DNA of 8,085 bases from Bacteroidetes bacterium 4572_112 (GCA_002254285.1 NIUZ01000080.1:1-8085), one strand, 5' to 3'. Counted from the stretch's first letter, positions 1 through 7,158 are shown. Translations and numbers: made by a program. The notes: generated by a model not told the origin, from the sequence alone.

Positions 1-239
1 GCATCGCTCATATTTGCGAGCTGCCCCAATAGGCGCACATAACCACGAGGTACCACATGCTTATAATCGAACCACATATCAAAAATATCGCCTAGGATAA
101 AAAGATTTTCGGCATCATGCTCAATGCTCTGAAGCCATTTTACAAGCCTTTTTTCTCTTTTCAGACTATCATCATAATCGGGTGCTCCCAAATGAACATC
201 CGATACGAAATAACTCTTTTTGATATTATGTTCTTCCAA
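1..239 (-). CDS. lpxH: UDP-2,3-diacylglucosamine diphosphatase (LpxH-like), 3' end cut off by the window
   Basis: Calcineurin-like metallophosphoesterase of the kind that removes UMP from UDP-2,3-diacylglucosamine in lipid A synthesis at the inner face of the cytoplasmic membrane. About 79 N-terminal residues are visible. They show the first two metal-binding motifs of the superfamily: S-D-V-H-L-G at about residues 13-18 (D14, H16) and L-G-D-I-F-D-M-W at about 49-56 (D51). The run after the second motif (WFDYKHVVPRG) fits the Bacteroidota LpxH-like branch rather than a generic phosphoesterase. No ATG lies in frame between the upstream in-frame stop (254-252) and the first motif, so the start is taken as TTG at 239-237; ATT codons just upstream are less likely. 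The start lies 5 bases after the stop of the M1 peptidase gene, which implies co-transcription and perhaps translational coupling. The family is confident; the exact substrate follows from family resemblance only. Confidence 0.8.
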   Translation of the reverse strand, partial: MEEHNIKKSYFVSDVHLGAPDYDDSLKREKRLVKWLQSIEHDAENLFILGDIFDMWFDYKHVVPRGYVRLLGQLANMSD

Positions 240-244
240 AATAA

Positions 245-2962
245 TTATAAATTAAATTCTTTCTTATATTTGAATGGATCCATAAGATCCATGCGTAATG
301 TGAAACGTATATTGTCGCTATATTTATAATCAGGTCTCAGGTCCATTACGTCCTGAAAATTCTGAGTCCACAATAGTGGAAAATACACCTCAAAAGTACG
401 ATTAAAAAATGTAAGTAAAACACCAGCTTCTGCCATTGCTTTATTATCATATCTTCCGTATTTATTTCCGAAAGTATAACCTAAGTTTCCGTACAGTTTT
501 ACGACATTTATAAAAGGTATAGGAGTTCTTAGATTTGCTGCTAAAATCATATTCCTTGAGCGACCAATTGCCGATGGAAGATAAAAACCGCCATCAGTAG
601 GAGTCATTTGATGTGCTATTGCGCCACCTTGCTGACTTCTGTCCAAATAGGTATAGTCGTACATATAGTCCTGCTTGCCACCAATGGAACTCATGTAAAA
701 GGGAGGGGAGAATCCTGAAGATCCACCATCAAATAGTTTTCCTGCGAAATATGCAGTTATTTCGGGGCTAATTTTGAGGTAGCTTAAATCTTTGCCATCT
801 CCATTATAGGTATTATATTCATATTTCTTGCCAACCACTCCAATACTCAATCTCTGTACTCCTTTGTGGAAGTATAAATTGCGATGCAGCCCAAAGCTAC
901 CATTAATTGTTTGCTGCTTAAAAGAGTAAAGTGGCATTAGCTCATATTCCCATTTTTTCTCCATCAGCGAATGATTGAAGATAGCAAATCCTAGCATAAA
1001 TTTATTATAATTATTCCATCCCAATACAGGTGTATAATATATATATTGCTCATCAGCCTTTGGCAAGGTTGTAATAAATTTGAATTTAAGTTTCTTCGAT
1101 TTTGGCAATAGTTTATCTTTTTGATAATGGTTATTGCCAGGGTTATAGTCCATAAACGAATAGCCTGAATTTATTTTAATATTATGATATTCGCCCTTTG
1201 GTAAAGCAATCTGTTTTTTACCGTCAAAACCATCGACCCATTTTTTGGTTATGCTAACTCCTCCATCATCCACAGCATTGATATATACCGGGGCATAGAT
1301 TTTGCCCTTATTTTTTATTGTCACAATTGTAGAATCGCCTTGCGTATCTACTGACGAAATTTTATAATCTACCCTGTCCTTGCTATTTATGAGTCCGTCA
1401 ATAAACCAGCTTAAATCCTTACCGCTTTCTTTTTCAAAATAAGCAACAAAATCATCAGGCTGAGGGTGCTTATATTTCCATTGCTCATAAAAGCCTTTAA
1501 AAATCCTGCTGAACTCTTCTTTTCCTAAATATAATTGCAAATAATCCATCACCATAGAGGTTTTTTGATAGACAGAAACACCATAATTAGCCTCGGTATA
1601 TTTTGCCGAATGTAGCCCACATGCTTGGTCTAAATTATAGGATGCTATCACGCGGTTGCTAATGTAGTTTATATACATTTCATCAATTTCGTTGAGGCGC
1701 ATTATGTCGGTATTGCTTCCAAAATATAATTCAGAGATAGCCAAATCAGAATGATATTTTGCCATATACATATTCTGCACAAAGCTATTTATTCCCTCGT
1801 CCATCCACGGATGCTCCCTTTCGTTAAATCCCAATAATCCGTAAAACCAATTATGGCCAACCTCGTGCATAATAGTTTCTTCAAGAATATACTTATCTCC
1901 AGAAATGCCGATGATTGTAATGTTCGGATATTCCATTCCTGCTCCTGCACTTAAAGCTCCTTGCACCGCCGTTACATGATTATAAGGGTAGTTGCCCACA
2001 AAATCAGAGTAGAACCTTGTGGCTTGCTCCAAATATTTAAGACTTTGCATCCATATATCAGCTTCCTGATTTGTAAACATAGCCTGCATCAATACTTTAT
2101 GGCCATTTTCAAGCTCTATTTCTTCTCGTAATACATGGTAGCGCTTATCTGCAAACCATGCAAAATCATGAACTTTCTCCTGATGAAAAACTAATGTTTT
2201 TGTCTCTTTGGATGAAGCAGGGAAATCTAAATCATCATCATCAAAACTTTCAATAAGCTTTGTTTGCTCCGAAATGGAATCGAGCCACTGATTTTCTTTT
2301 TCGCCATTTACCATATCGCCGGTAGCTCCCAAAATGTAGTTCTTAGGTAATGTTATAGCGACATCATAAGTGCCATATTCTGAATAAAACTCGCCAGTAT
2401 TTAAGTAAGGCATCTGATGCCAGCCTTTGGCATCGTATACTGCTGGCTTAGGATACCATTGTGTAATTTGGTACGACTGCTTGGAATGTCCCAATCGCGA
2501 AAAATCGGATGATGGAATTTTTACCTTAAAAGGAGTTGTAATTGTGATTTTGTCGCCACTTTTCAGTGGTTTATTTAGAAAAACTTTTGCAATATCTATA
2601 TTTTCTGGGTCAAATTCCCATTTCAATGTTTTGTTATCACCCTTAAAATCTATTTCCGAAATATTTCCTCTTTCTTCTTCTGTTGCCATATATAAATCGG
2701 TATTGCCCTGCATTAGCATCTGCTCGCAAAGGGCAGTAGTTTCTGTTTTATAAGCATTTGGCCATAGGTGGAAATATATAAAGCTCAGCTCATCAGGCGA
2801 ATTATTGGTATACACAATCTCAATATCTGCATCTAGAGTATGTAAGCTATCGTTTAGCGCTACATTAATTTTGTAATCAACCTCCTGCTGCCAATAGTCT
2901 TGAGCTGCTAATGGCGAATAAGTTACTATAATGGAAATTATTATAATGTATAGTGTTTTCAT
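245..2962 (-). CDS. Secreted M1-family zinc metallopeptidase with beta-rich C-terminal region
   Basis: Aminopeptidase-type protease of family M1, 905 residues. Residues 1-20 form a signal peptide (hydrophobic stretch LYIIIISIIV, cleavage probably at LAA|Q), so it acts in the periplasm or at the outer membrane. An N-terminal beta domain (about 25-240) is followed by the catalytic domain. That domain holds the substrate motif G-M-E-Y-P-N at 342-347, where classical members have GAMEN, and the zinc site H366-E-V-G-H370 with E389 after exactly 18 residues. Y460 and Y465, five apart in a Y-x-x-x-x-Y-x-K context, match the paired tyrosines of the family; Y465 is the likely catalytic one. From about 530 the family's helical C-terminal domain is not evident. 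Instead there is a short beta domain and then, from about 625 to 905, alternating hydrophobic/aromatic strands (for example around 643-662, 671-692, 843-862, 884-893) that look like outer-membrane beta structure. The ATG has an AAGGA motif 11 bases upstream and a good promoter. It is the first gene of a pair with lpxH. Peptide uptake or turnover is a plausible role, but the substrate is unknown. Confidence 0.93.
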   Translation of the reverse strand: MKTLYIIIISIIVTYSPLAAQDYWQQEVDYKINVALNDSLHTLDADIEIVYTNNSPDELSFIYFHLWPNAYKTETTALCEQMLMQGNTDLYMATEEERGNISEIDFKGDNKTLKWEFDPENIDIAKVFLNKPLKSGDKITITTPFKVKIPSSDFSRLGHSKQSYQITQWYPKPAVYDAKGWHQMPYLNTGEFYSEYGTYDVAITLPKNYILGATGDMVNGEKENQWLDSISEQTKLIESFDDDDLDFPASSKETKTLVFHQEKVHDFAWFADKRYHVLREEIELENGHKVLMQAMFTNQEADIWMQSLKYLEQATRFYSDFVGNYPYNHVTAVQGALSAGAGMEYPNITIIGISGDKYILEETIMHEVGHNWFYGLLGFNEREHPWMDEGINSFVQNMYMAKYHSDLAISELYFGSNTDIMRLNEIDEMYINYISNRVIASYNLDQACGLHSAKYTEANYGVSVYQKTSMVMDYLQLYLGKEEFSRIFKGFYEQWKYKHPQPDDFVAYFEKESGKDLSWFIDGLINSKDRVDYKISSVDTQGDSTIVTIKNKGKIYAPVYINAVDDGGVSITKKWVDGFDGKKQIALPKGEYHNIKINSGYSFMDYNPGNNHYQKDKLLPKSKKLKFKFITTLPKADEQYIYYTPVLGWNNYNKFMLGFAIFNHSLMEKKWEYELMPLYSFKQQTINGSFGLHRNLYFHKGVQRLSIGVVGKKYEYNTYNGDGKDLSYLKISPEITAYFAGKLFDGGSSGFSPPFYMSSIGGKQDYMYDYTYLDRSQQGGAIAHQMTPTDGGFYLPSAIGRSRNMILAANLRTPIPFINVVKLYGNLGYTFGNKYGRYDNKAMAEAGVLLTFFNRTFEVYFPLLWTQNFQDVMDLRPDYKYSDNIRFTLRMDLMDPFKYKKEFNL

Positions 2963-2973
2963 ATATTGTTTTT

Positions 2974-2978
2974 TCCTT
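2974..2978 (-). promoter_or_regulatory. Shine-Dalgarno-like site for the M1 peptidase gene
   Basis: AAGGA on the minus strand, 11 bases before the ATG at 2962-2960. Such a site is uncommon in Bacteroidota, where initiation usually depends on A-rich, unstructured leaders; no equivalent is visible before the other starts here. It supports the chosen ATG, but the spacing is slightly long. Confidence 0.35.
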
Positions 2979-3027
2979 CGGTGATAATATAGAAAGTATA
3001 TTCTTTTAGTTCTTTAATTGTAGATGT

Positions 3028-3057
3028 CAAAAGTAATGGTTTTTGATAAGTGTTCAA
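3028..3057 (-). promoter_or_regulatory. Bacteroidota-type promoter for the M1 peptidase-lpxH unit
   Basis: Read on the minus strand, TTG (3057-3055) is followed after 19 bases by TACTTTTG (3035-3028). This matches the established Bacteroidota primary sigma-factor consensus of a -33 TTG and a -7 TAnnTTTG with 19-21 bases between them. It is the only candidate in the window with both boxes at the right spacing. Transcription would begin near 3022, leaving a leader of about 60 bases before the ATG at 2962. Confidence 0.6.
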
Positions 3058-3086
3058 TCTTAAATCGTTAATCCTTTTTTGTTGAT

Positions 3087-3142
3087 AATTCTAGTTGTGA
3101 TTATTATTGTTTTACGCCTTCAGCGTAATGGAAAAGAATGAT
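3087..3142 (+). repeat. 56-bp dispersed repeat, copy 1, with central hairpin
   Basis: Matches 7320-7375 at 55 of 56 positions in the same orientation; the one difference is A at 3133 against T at 7366. Inside it lies a perfect 6-bp hairpin, TTACGC (3112-3117), loop CTTCA, GCGTAA (3123-3128). An outer 5-bp pairing, ATTCT (3088-3092) with AGAAT (3135-3139), brackets it. Size, intergenic position and hairpin resemble REP-type palindromic elements that are mobilised in trans by Y1 (IS200-like) transposases. No such gene is present here, so that link is inference. Confidence 0.85.
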
Positions 3143-3205
3143 TTATCTACGATTTTAGGATACTGTAAAAGGTGGATTATTGAAAAAAACTTACATAATG
3201 CCACC

Positions 3206-3220
3206 GACCCTGAAGGGGTC
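3206..3220. repeat. Short palindromic element with the TGAAG (CTTCA) loop
   Basis: GACCC (3206-3210), loop TGAAG, GGGTC (3216-3220): a perfect 5-bp stem. Read on the minus strand the loop is CTTCA and the centre is CCTTCAG, the same as in the hairpins at 3112-3128 and 7277-7293, while the arms are unrelated to those. It lies 4 bases before a larger hairpin. Probably a unit of the same REP-like family as the 56-bp repeat. Confidence 0.65.
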
Positions 3221-3224
3221 AAAT

Positions 3225-3260
3225 ATTAATAGCCGTGGGTGGCAACCCACGGTTATTAAT
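3225..3260. repeat. Long hairpin (16-bp stem, 4-base loop)
   Basis: Left arm ATTAATAGCCGTGGGT (3225-3240), loop GGCA (3241-3244), right arm ACCCACGGTTATTAAT (3245-3260). Fifteen pairs are Watson-Crick and one (3232 with 3253) is a G-T that remains a wobble pair in RNA of this strand. It has a GC-rich head and an AT-rich base, as in REP-type elements. It has no adjacent U-tract and sits about 270 bases beyond the M1 start on the opposite side of the spacer, so a terminator role is not supported. Confidence 0.8.
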
Positions 3261-3301
3261 GAATAAAGGAGTTAGTTTTGGCGGTATTTTTGCTACTGAG
3301 T

Positions 3302-3327
3302 GATTTTGCTTTTTTTAAAGCAAAATT
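3302..3327. repeat. AT-rich perfect inverted repeat
   Basis: ATTTTGCTTT (3303-3312), loop TTTT, AAAGCAAAAT (3317-3326): a perfect 10-bp stem, extendable by one G-T pair at 3302/3327. It shares no sequence with the neighbouring hairpins. It could be a further repeat unit or a protein-binding site; nothing shows which. Confidence 0.6.
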
Positions 3328-3506
3328 GTATCGAAGTATCGTCAAAAATGGTGACAAAACGGTAATATGAAAATGGTTGCGGTGCTCTGCTTTTAGTTTT
3401 TAATAGATTTTAGTATCAACAATCCGTTTAATAATAGAATATACAAAAGGAAAAATATCAGATATTTACAAATTATAAAAAATGTTAAAACAGATTGTTA
3501 TTTTAT

Positions 3507-3514
3507 TATTTTTG
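3507..3514 (+). promoter_or_regulatory. Probable -7 box for the M48 protease-barrel operon
   Basis: TATTTTTG fits TAnnTTTG. The expected -33 position (3485-3487) reads TTA rather than TTG, so only the downstream box is good. Transcription would start near 3520, giving a leader of about 80 bases to the ATG at 3602. Confidence 0.4.
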
Positions 3515-3601
3515 TTACAACATTAAGACAAACAATATTCACTAACAAAATCCATTTTATGAGCTATAATGCTCAATATTGTAATGGATTTATTTTCTAC
3601 T

Positions 3602-5863
3602 ATGAAACATAGCTTATTTATTTTATTAATTGTGTCATTACCATTCTGGCTAGGTGCGCAAAATAGTTATTTTCCTATGCAATGTGAGGGAGAAATTCCA
3701 TCGGATTTTCTTGAGTCAACTTCTACAAAAATAGACAAAGACAACCATACTAAGAATAAGAAAGAACTAGGAATCTCTCGAAAAGAGATTAAGGATTTTA
3801 ATGCCATAAACAATTATTATGTTGATCTACTTTTGAAGGGTGGACAAATAGTCTTTGGAACCGATATGAACGATTATGTGAATAAGGTTGGAGGACTAGT
3901 AATTGATAATTTTGATGGTATAGAAAGGGATGATATACATTTTTACATTGTAAAATCTTCAAGTGTAAATGCTTTTACCACAGAAAATGGTATTATTTTT
4001 ATTAACGTTGGCCTTATTGCTCAATTAGAGAATGAAGCACAGCTTGCTTATGTTATCGCTCACGAGTTGGTGCATTATAAATACCATCATGCTATAAACA
4101 CCTATACTCGAAAAACTACTAGAAGCAGCTCAAGTATTACCAGAAATAAAAAAACGGTTGATGCCTTGGAATATTCTAGAGAGCAAGAGTTCCTTGCTGA
4201 TTCAATTGGTTTTGTAGATGCATTTATGAAGCTTGATTACGATTTTAATCAGGTTCTTAATTTATTTGATGTGCTTTTATATTCCAACCTACCATTTGAC
4301 GAAATAGAGTTTAGATCCGATTTCTTTAATGATACTAATTATGTTGTTGATGCGGATTATATGCTCGGAAAGGTTGATCTTATTTCAAATCCTGATGAGT
4401 ATGATGATACTTATTTGACGCATCCAAACATTAAGAGGCGTAGGAATAGAATGATTGACTTGGTTACGAATTTTGAGAGTAAGAAAAAAGATAAGTTTAT
4501 TATAAACGAGGATATATTTAAGGAACTGCAAAAGCAAGCACGCTTTGAGATGTCGAATTTATATATTATTGATTTTGAATATGCAAAAGCGTTTTATAAT
4601 TCATACCTATTGTTGCGTAAATACCCTGACAATAAGTATCTTAATAAAACAATTACTTATAGTCTTTATGCTCTTGCTCAACTAAAACTGAATGATAAAC
4701 TAGGTAAATCGGTCACCCATTATAGTAGGGTTGAGGGAAATAGTCAGAGGGTTAATTATTTCTTTATTGAGGCAAAAACTAAGGACGTAGGTTTTTTAGC
4801 ATTAAAACGCCTTTGGAAATATAAGCAACAATTTCCTGCGGATAAATATATGTCGGATTTATTGGACGATATTACATACAACCTTATTGATGAGTACCAT
4901 TTTAAGGTAGGTCATTTTTATTCGCCATTACATCAAAGAGTAGAAGGTGATAGTATATCAAAAGAGGATGAATTTAAGGAACTTAGCAAGACAGAATACG
5001 AAGACCTTAGCAAGTACGATAAAATTAGATATGATAAGAAATATGAAAAATATTTTGGCTCAGATCATAATCAATCTTCATCTGTTTTTAAAACCGAAAA
5101 TTACAGATATATACTTTCTACAGAAACAACTGATGATGATTTTAAGAAGTATTATAGCAGTATTTATAATAAAGTGGAAAAGAAGAAAGCTGTAGAAGAA
5201 ATTCTGGAGAGTGTTGTTACAGAAGCAAATGTAACAGTGACAATTAGAGAGACTTCGGATACATTGAATATTGATAAAATGATACTTGTGAATCCCGTAT
5301 ATTACTATGTAAAGCGTGGGGAGTTTAAGATAAATAATTTTGAAGAAAAGGAAACCCAAATATCAGAAAGCTTTGTGCATGTGGCAAAGGCTGGCGGTAT
5401 AGATGTTACGCTTGTTGATGTACTTGATATCAGAAGAAATAATGTTGCTAAATTTAATGATATAGCATTTATGAATTCGTGGCTTGTGGAGCTGGAAAAT
5501 GTTACTACATCATACGGCAATAGCATTATGATACCTTGGCAAACTAATTATTTGTATAAGATTATGGATAAGTACGATATGCGCTATATCTCATCATATG
5601 GTGTGCTTGATGAAAAGGGTTTTATCAATCCTATTCAAAAATATATGAATGTAATTGGTGCTGCATTATTCTTTCCAGCATCTCCATATTTTATTGCTAA
5701 TATTTTTAGAGGAAATAATACTGTTGAACATTTGTTTTATTGTGTAGATTTAAAAACAAATAAGATAGTGTATTATAATAGGGAACAAATAGAAGGTAAA
5801 AGCAATAAAGACTTTATAGACTTGCTTAACTATAATGTTATTAATGATTTAAATAAATTGTAA
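3602..5863 (+). CDS. Exported M48-family zinc metalloprotease with long unassigned C-terminal region
   Basis: A 753-residue protein from ATG 3602. This start is chosen because it begins directly with a signal peptide (MKHSLFILLIVSLPFWLGA|Q); an in-frame ATG at 3569 would add 11 residues before it. The M48 peptidase domain spans about residues 65-290. It has the conserved S-V-N-A-F strand at 121-125, zinc site H154-E-L-V-H158, third ligand probably E196 in E-F-L-A-D, and the T-H-P-N element near 273-276. M48 proteins of the BepA/LoiP type cleave or chaperone misassembled outer-membrane proteins, but they are much shorter. Here about 460 residues follow: a helical, perhaps TPR-like part (about 305-375), a charged Lys/Asp/Glu-rich stretch (about 450-535), and a C-terminal domain (about 558-753) that I cannot assign. 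The last includes a hydrophobic segment near 681-703. The stop overlaps the ATG of the next gene, an outer-membrane barrel protein, which points to a joint envelope role. The protease call is firm; the target is unknown. Confidence 0.9.
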   Translation: MKHSLFILLIVSLPFWLGAQNSYFPMQCEGEIPSDFLESTSTKIDKDNHTKNKKELGISRKEIKDFNAINNYYVDLLLKGGQIVFGTDMNDYVNKVGGLVIDNFDGIERDDIHFYIVKSSSVNAFTTENGIIFINVGLIAQLENEAQLAYVIAHELVHYKYHHAINTYTRKTTRSSSSITRNKKTVDALEYSREQEFLADSIGFVDAFMKLDYDFNQVLNLFDVLLYSNLPFDEIEFRSDFFNDTNYVVDADYMLGKVDLISNPDEYDDTYLTHPNIKRRRNRMIDLVTNFESKKKDKFIINEDIFKELQKQARFEMSNLYIIDFEYAKAFYNSYLLLRKYPDNKYLNKTITYSLYALAQLKLNDKLGKSVTHYSRVEGNSQRVNYFFIEAKTKDVGFLALKRLWKYKQQFPADKYMSDLLDDITYNLIDEYHFKVGHFYSPLHQRVEGDSISKEDEFKELSKTEYEDLSKYDKIRYDKKYEKYFGSDHNQSSSVFKTENYRYILSTETTDDDFKKYYSSIYNKVEKKKAVEEILESVVTEANVTVTIRETSDTLNIDKMILVNPVYYYVKRGEFKINNFEEKETQISESFVHVAKAGGIDVTLVDVLDIRRNNVAKFNDIAFMNSWLVELENVTTSYGNSIMIPWQTNYLYKIMDKYDMRYISSYGVLDEKGFINPIQKYMNVIGAALFFPASPYFIANIFRGNNTVEHLFYCVDLKTNKIVYYNREQIEGKSNKDFIDLLNYNVINDLNKL

Positions 5864-6576
5864 TGAAGAGATTAATAATAATAATATCAGCAATAATTAT
5901 AGGTGGTCTTTATGGTGGAGTAGTTGCTCAGGATAGACCACCAGGGTATATTGGCAAGCGTATATTAATAAATGCTGACGCCACACTTTCGGCAACTTAT
6001 GACTTAGATATGTGGTTTAAATATGGTGCAAGTGCACAATATATTCTTAAGAAGAAATTTAGTATGGGAGCAGGATACCTGTTTATTTCTAAAAATGTAC
6101 TGACTCCAAGTAGGAGTGATAATTTTTATAATTATTCTGCTTTTGATTTATATACCCATATGGTTTCAGTGGATTTCTATTTCTATAATGGAATTGCACC
6201 TGTTGGTAAATATTTTAAGGTTAGCCCATTCTATATGTATAATTATTCTCCTAATTATTATGCCAATGGCACATTGAAGGAAGGTAATTTAGATGAGTAT
6301 TCGGCGCCAAATTATGCTGAGGAATATGCCACATGCAATAATTGGGGTCTTAGCATACTATGGGGTAGACAAAGAATTATTAAAGAGATAATAGTGATTA
6401 ACTATGGTGTAAAGCTTGGAGTTACTCTTCTTAATCCTCTTACTCAGAAGTTTTTTTCTGATGATTTAGAAACGTCAGAAAGTGGAAGTAATATGTCATT
6501 TATGGAATATGTTTCTGAGCAAAACTTTGTATCTACGTCAATATCATTTCATATGAGTATTGGAATTATACTATAG
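5863..6576 (+). CDS. Predicted outer-membrane beta-barrel protein
   Basis: A 237-residue exported protein of no family I can name. Residues 1-22 form a signal peptide (MKRLIIIISAIII, then GGVVA|Q). The mature part is a series of short amphipathic, aromatic-rich strands with Tyr/Phe girdles, such as those around residues 49-73, 95-112, 116-130 and 160-190. It ends in a strand, SISFHMSIGIIL, as small outer-membrane barrels of Bacteroidota do. The size suits an eight- to ten-strand barrel. Its ATG shares one base with the stop of the M48 gene (TAATG), so translation is probably coupled and the two products are likely made in fixed proportion. It could be the substrate, anchor or partner of the protease. 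No conserved catalytic residues are visible. Downstream lies a 189-base convergent spacer without a clear terminator. Confidence 0.8.
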   Translation: MKRLIIIISAIIIGGLYGGVVAQDRPPGYIGKRILINADATLSATYDLDMWFKYGASAQYILKKKFSMGAGYLFISKNVLTPSRSDNFYNYSAFDLYTHMVSVDFYFYNGIAPVGKYFKVSPFYMYNYSPNYYANGTLKEGNLDEYSAPNYAEEYATCNNWGLSILWGRQRIIKEIIVINYGVKLGVTLLNPLTQKFFSDDLETSESGSNMSFMEYVSEQNFVSTSISFHMSIGIIL

Positions 6577-6765
6577 TTAAAGCAGGGTGATGCAGTAATT
6601 TAAGTGTTGTTATTCATCGGTGGTGTTAATTTAGAAATGTGAAGAGAGTTTAGAGCCTTTTAGGTCTCAATCGAAATATTTATATCTATATTTTTTTCTA
6701 AATAGTATTTGAAGTATAACTATAATCTGTTTATTAATTTTGTTCAATACGGAATAATAGGTTTG

Positions 6766-7125
6766 CTAATTAATAATATAAGCAACACTAATCATATTGT
6801 TTGCAGGTAACCAGCCATTGCCATAATTGGTTTTAATTCCATTTCTTGCTACGTAAATATTATACAGACAACCATACTCCGTAGAAACATATAGTGCTAT
6901 TGTATCTCCAACACTAACTTCGGAGGTATTATGCCATTCTTCATCATCAAGATTAGTGATATAGAACTGATCTTTTACTTTATAATTCACTTTTGCAGGG
7001 TTTCCTGATACTTCAACATAATAAGTGAATTTATTTGTGCTATCAAATTCCTGATACTCCTCTTTAATGCATGAGCTTAATGTAATTGACAAAGTGAAAA
7101 ATGCTAAAAGTAGTTTTTTGTACAT
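6766..7125 (-). CDS. Small lipoprotein, probably surface-exposed
   Basis: A 119-residue protein with a lipoprotein signal: MYKK, hydrophobic LLLAFFTLSITL, then lipobox L-S-S-C with C19 as the lipidated residue. The sequence after it, C-I-K-E-E, fits the K-(D/E)2 lipoprotein export signal known from Bacteroidota, which sends lipoproteins to the outer face of the outer membrane. The remaining 100 residues are beta-rich. Their pattern (Y-x-V-x-V-x-G, x-V-x-Y, W-x-x-T, V-G-D-x-I-x-L, N-I-Y-V-x-x-N-G) resembles the small MmpS-like beta-sandwich found in Bacteroidota lipoproteins; that resemblance is by eye and weak. It is transcribed alone from its own promoter, convergent with the M48/barrel operon. 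No enzymatic motif is seen and the function is unknown. Confidence 0.8.
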   Translation of the reverse strand: MYKKLLLAFFTLSITLSSCIKEEYQEFDSTNKFTYYVEVSGNPAKVNYKVKDQFYITNLDDEEWHNTSEVSVGDTIALYVSTEYGCLYNIYVARNGIKTNYGNGWLPANNMISVAYIIN

Positions 7126-7150
7126 GGTTAATCTGAGTTAGTTATTACTG

Positions 7151-7158
7151 CAAATATA
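7151..7158 (-). promoter_or_regulatory. Probable -7 box for the lipoprotein gene
   Basis: On the minus strand TATATTTG (7158-7151) fits TAnnTTTG. It would start transcription near 7145, about 20 bases before the ATG at 7125. No TTG is found at the -33 position, so the call rests on the one box and its placement. Confidence 0.4.

Larger units (their letters stand above)
2963..3601. other. Divergent intergenic region with promoters and a repeat cluster
   Basis: Stretch of 639 bases with no convincing gene between the leftward M1 peptidase and the rightward M48 protease. From left to right it holds the M1 promoter, one copy of the 56-bp repeat, a short CCTTCAG-core hairpin, a 16-bp hairpin, a 10-bp AT-rich hairpin, and a TAnnTTTG box for the M48 gene. 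The part from about 3330 to 3480 shows nothing I can name. A 33-codon open frame at 3128-3229 runs through the repeats and is not credible as a gene. Confidence 0.7.

Noticed and set aside
117..329. Plus-strand open frame over the end of the M1 gene and the start of lpxH.
   Set aside because: Antisense to two well-supported genes, with no recognisable protein features.
710..726. TGAAG in the M1 gene (near 716-720) as another copy of the CCTTCAG-core hairpin.
   Set aside because: The flanking bases are not complementary; it is ordinary coding sequence.
2427..2753. Plus-strand open frame of 108 codons.
   Set aside because: Lies wholly antisense inside the N-terminal half of the M1 peptidase gene.
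3128..3229. A 33-codon open frame on the plus strand in the divergent spacer, starting at the ATG inside the 56-bp repeat.
   Set aside because: It runs through repeat sequence and hairpins, has no start-site support, and the frame is not kept in the second repeat copy.
3206..3260. The two adjacent hairpins as intrinsic terminators.
   Set aside because: No T-run follows on either strand and no gene ends nearby; both flanking genes are divergent.
5078..5526. Two minus-strand open frames, and a plus-strand one at 4947-5195, within the M48 gene.
   Set aside because: They are shadows of a single intact reading frame with signal peptide and clear protease motifs.
6646..6711. Possible terminator between the barrel gene and the lipoprotein: GAGCC/GG(T)CTC followed by a T-rich tract.
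   Set aside because: The stem is only 5 bp with a bulge, and the T-run lies some 25 bases away, so an intrinsic terminator cannot be supported.
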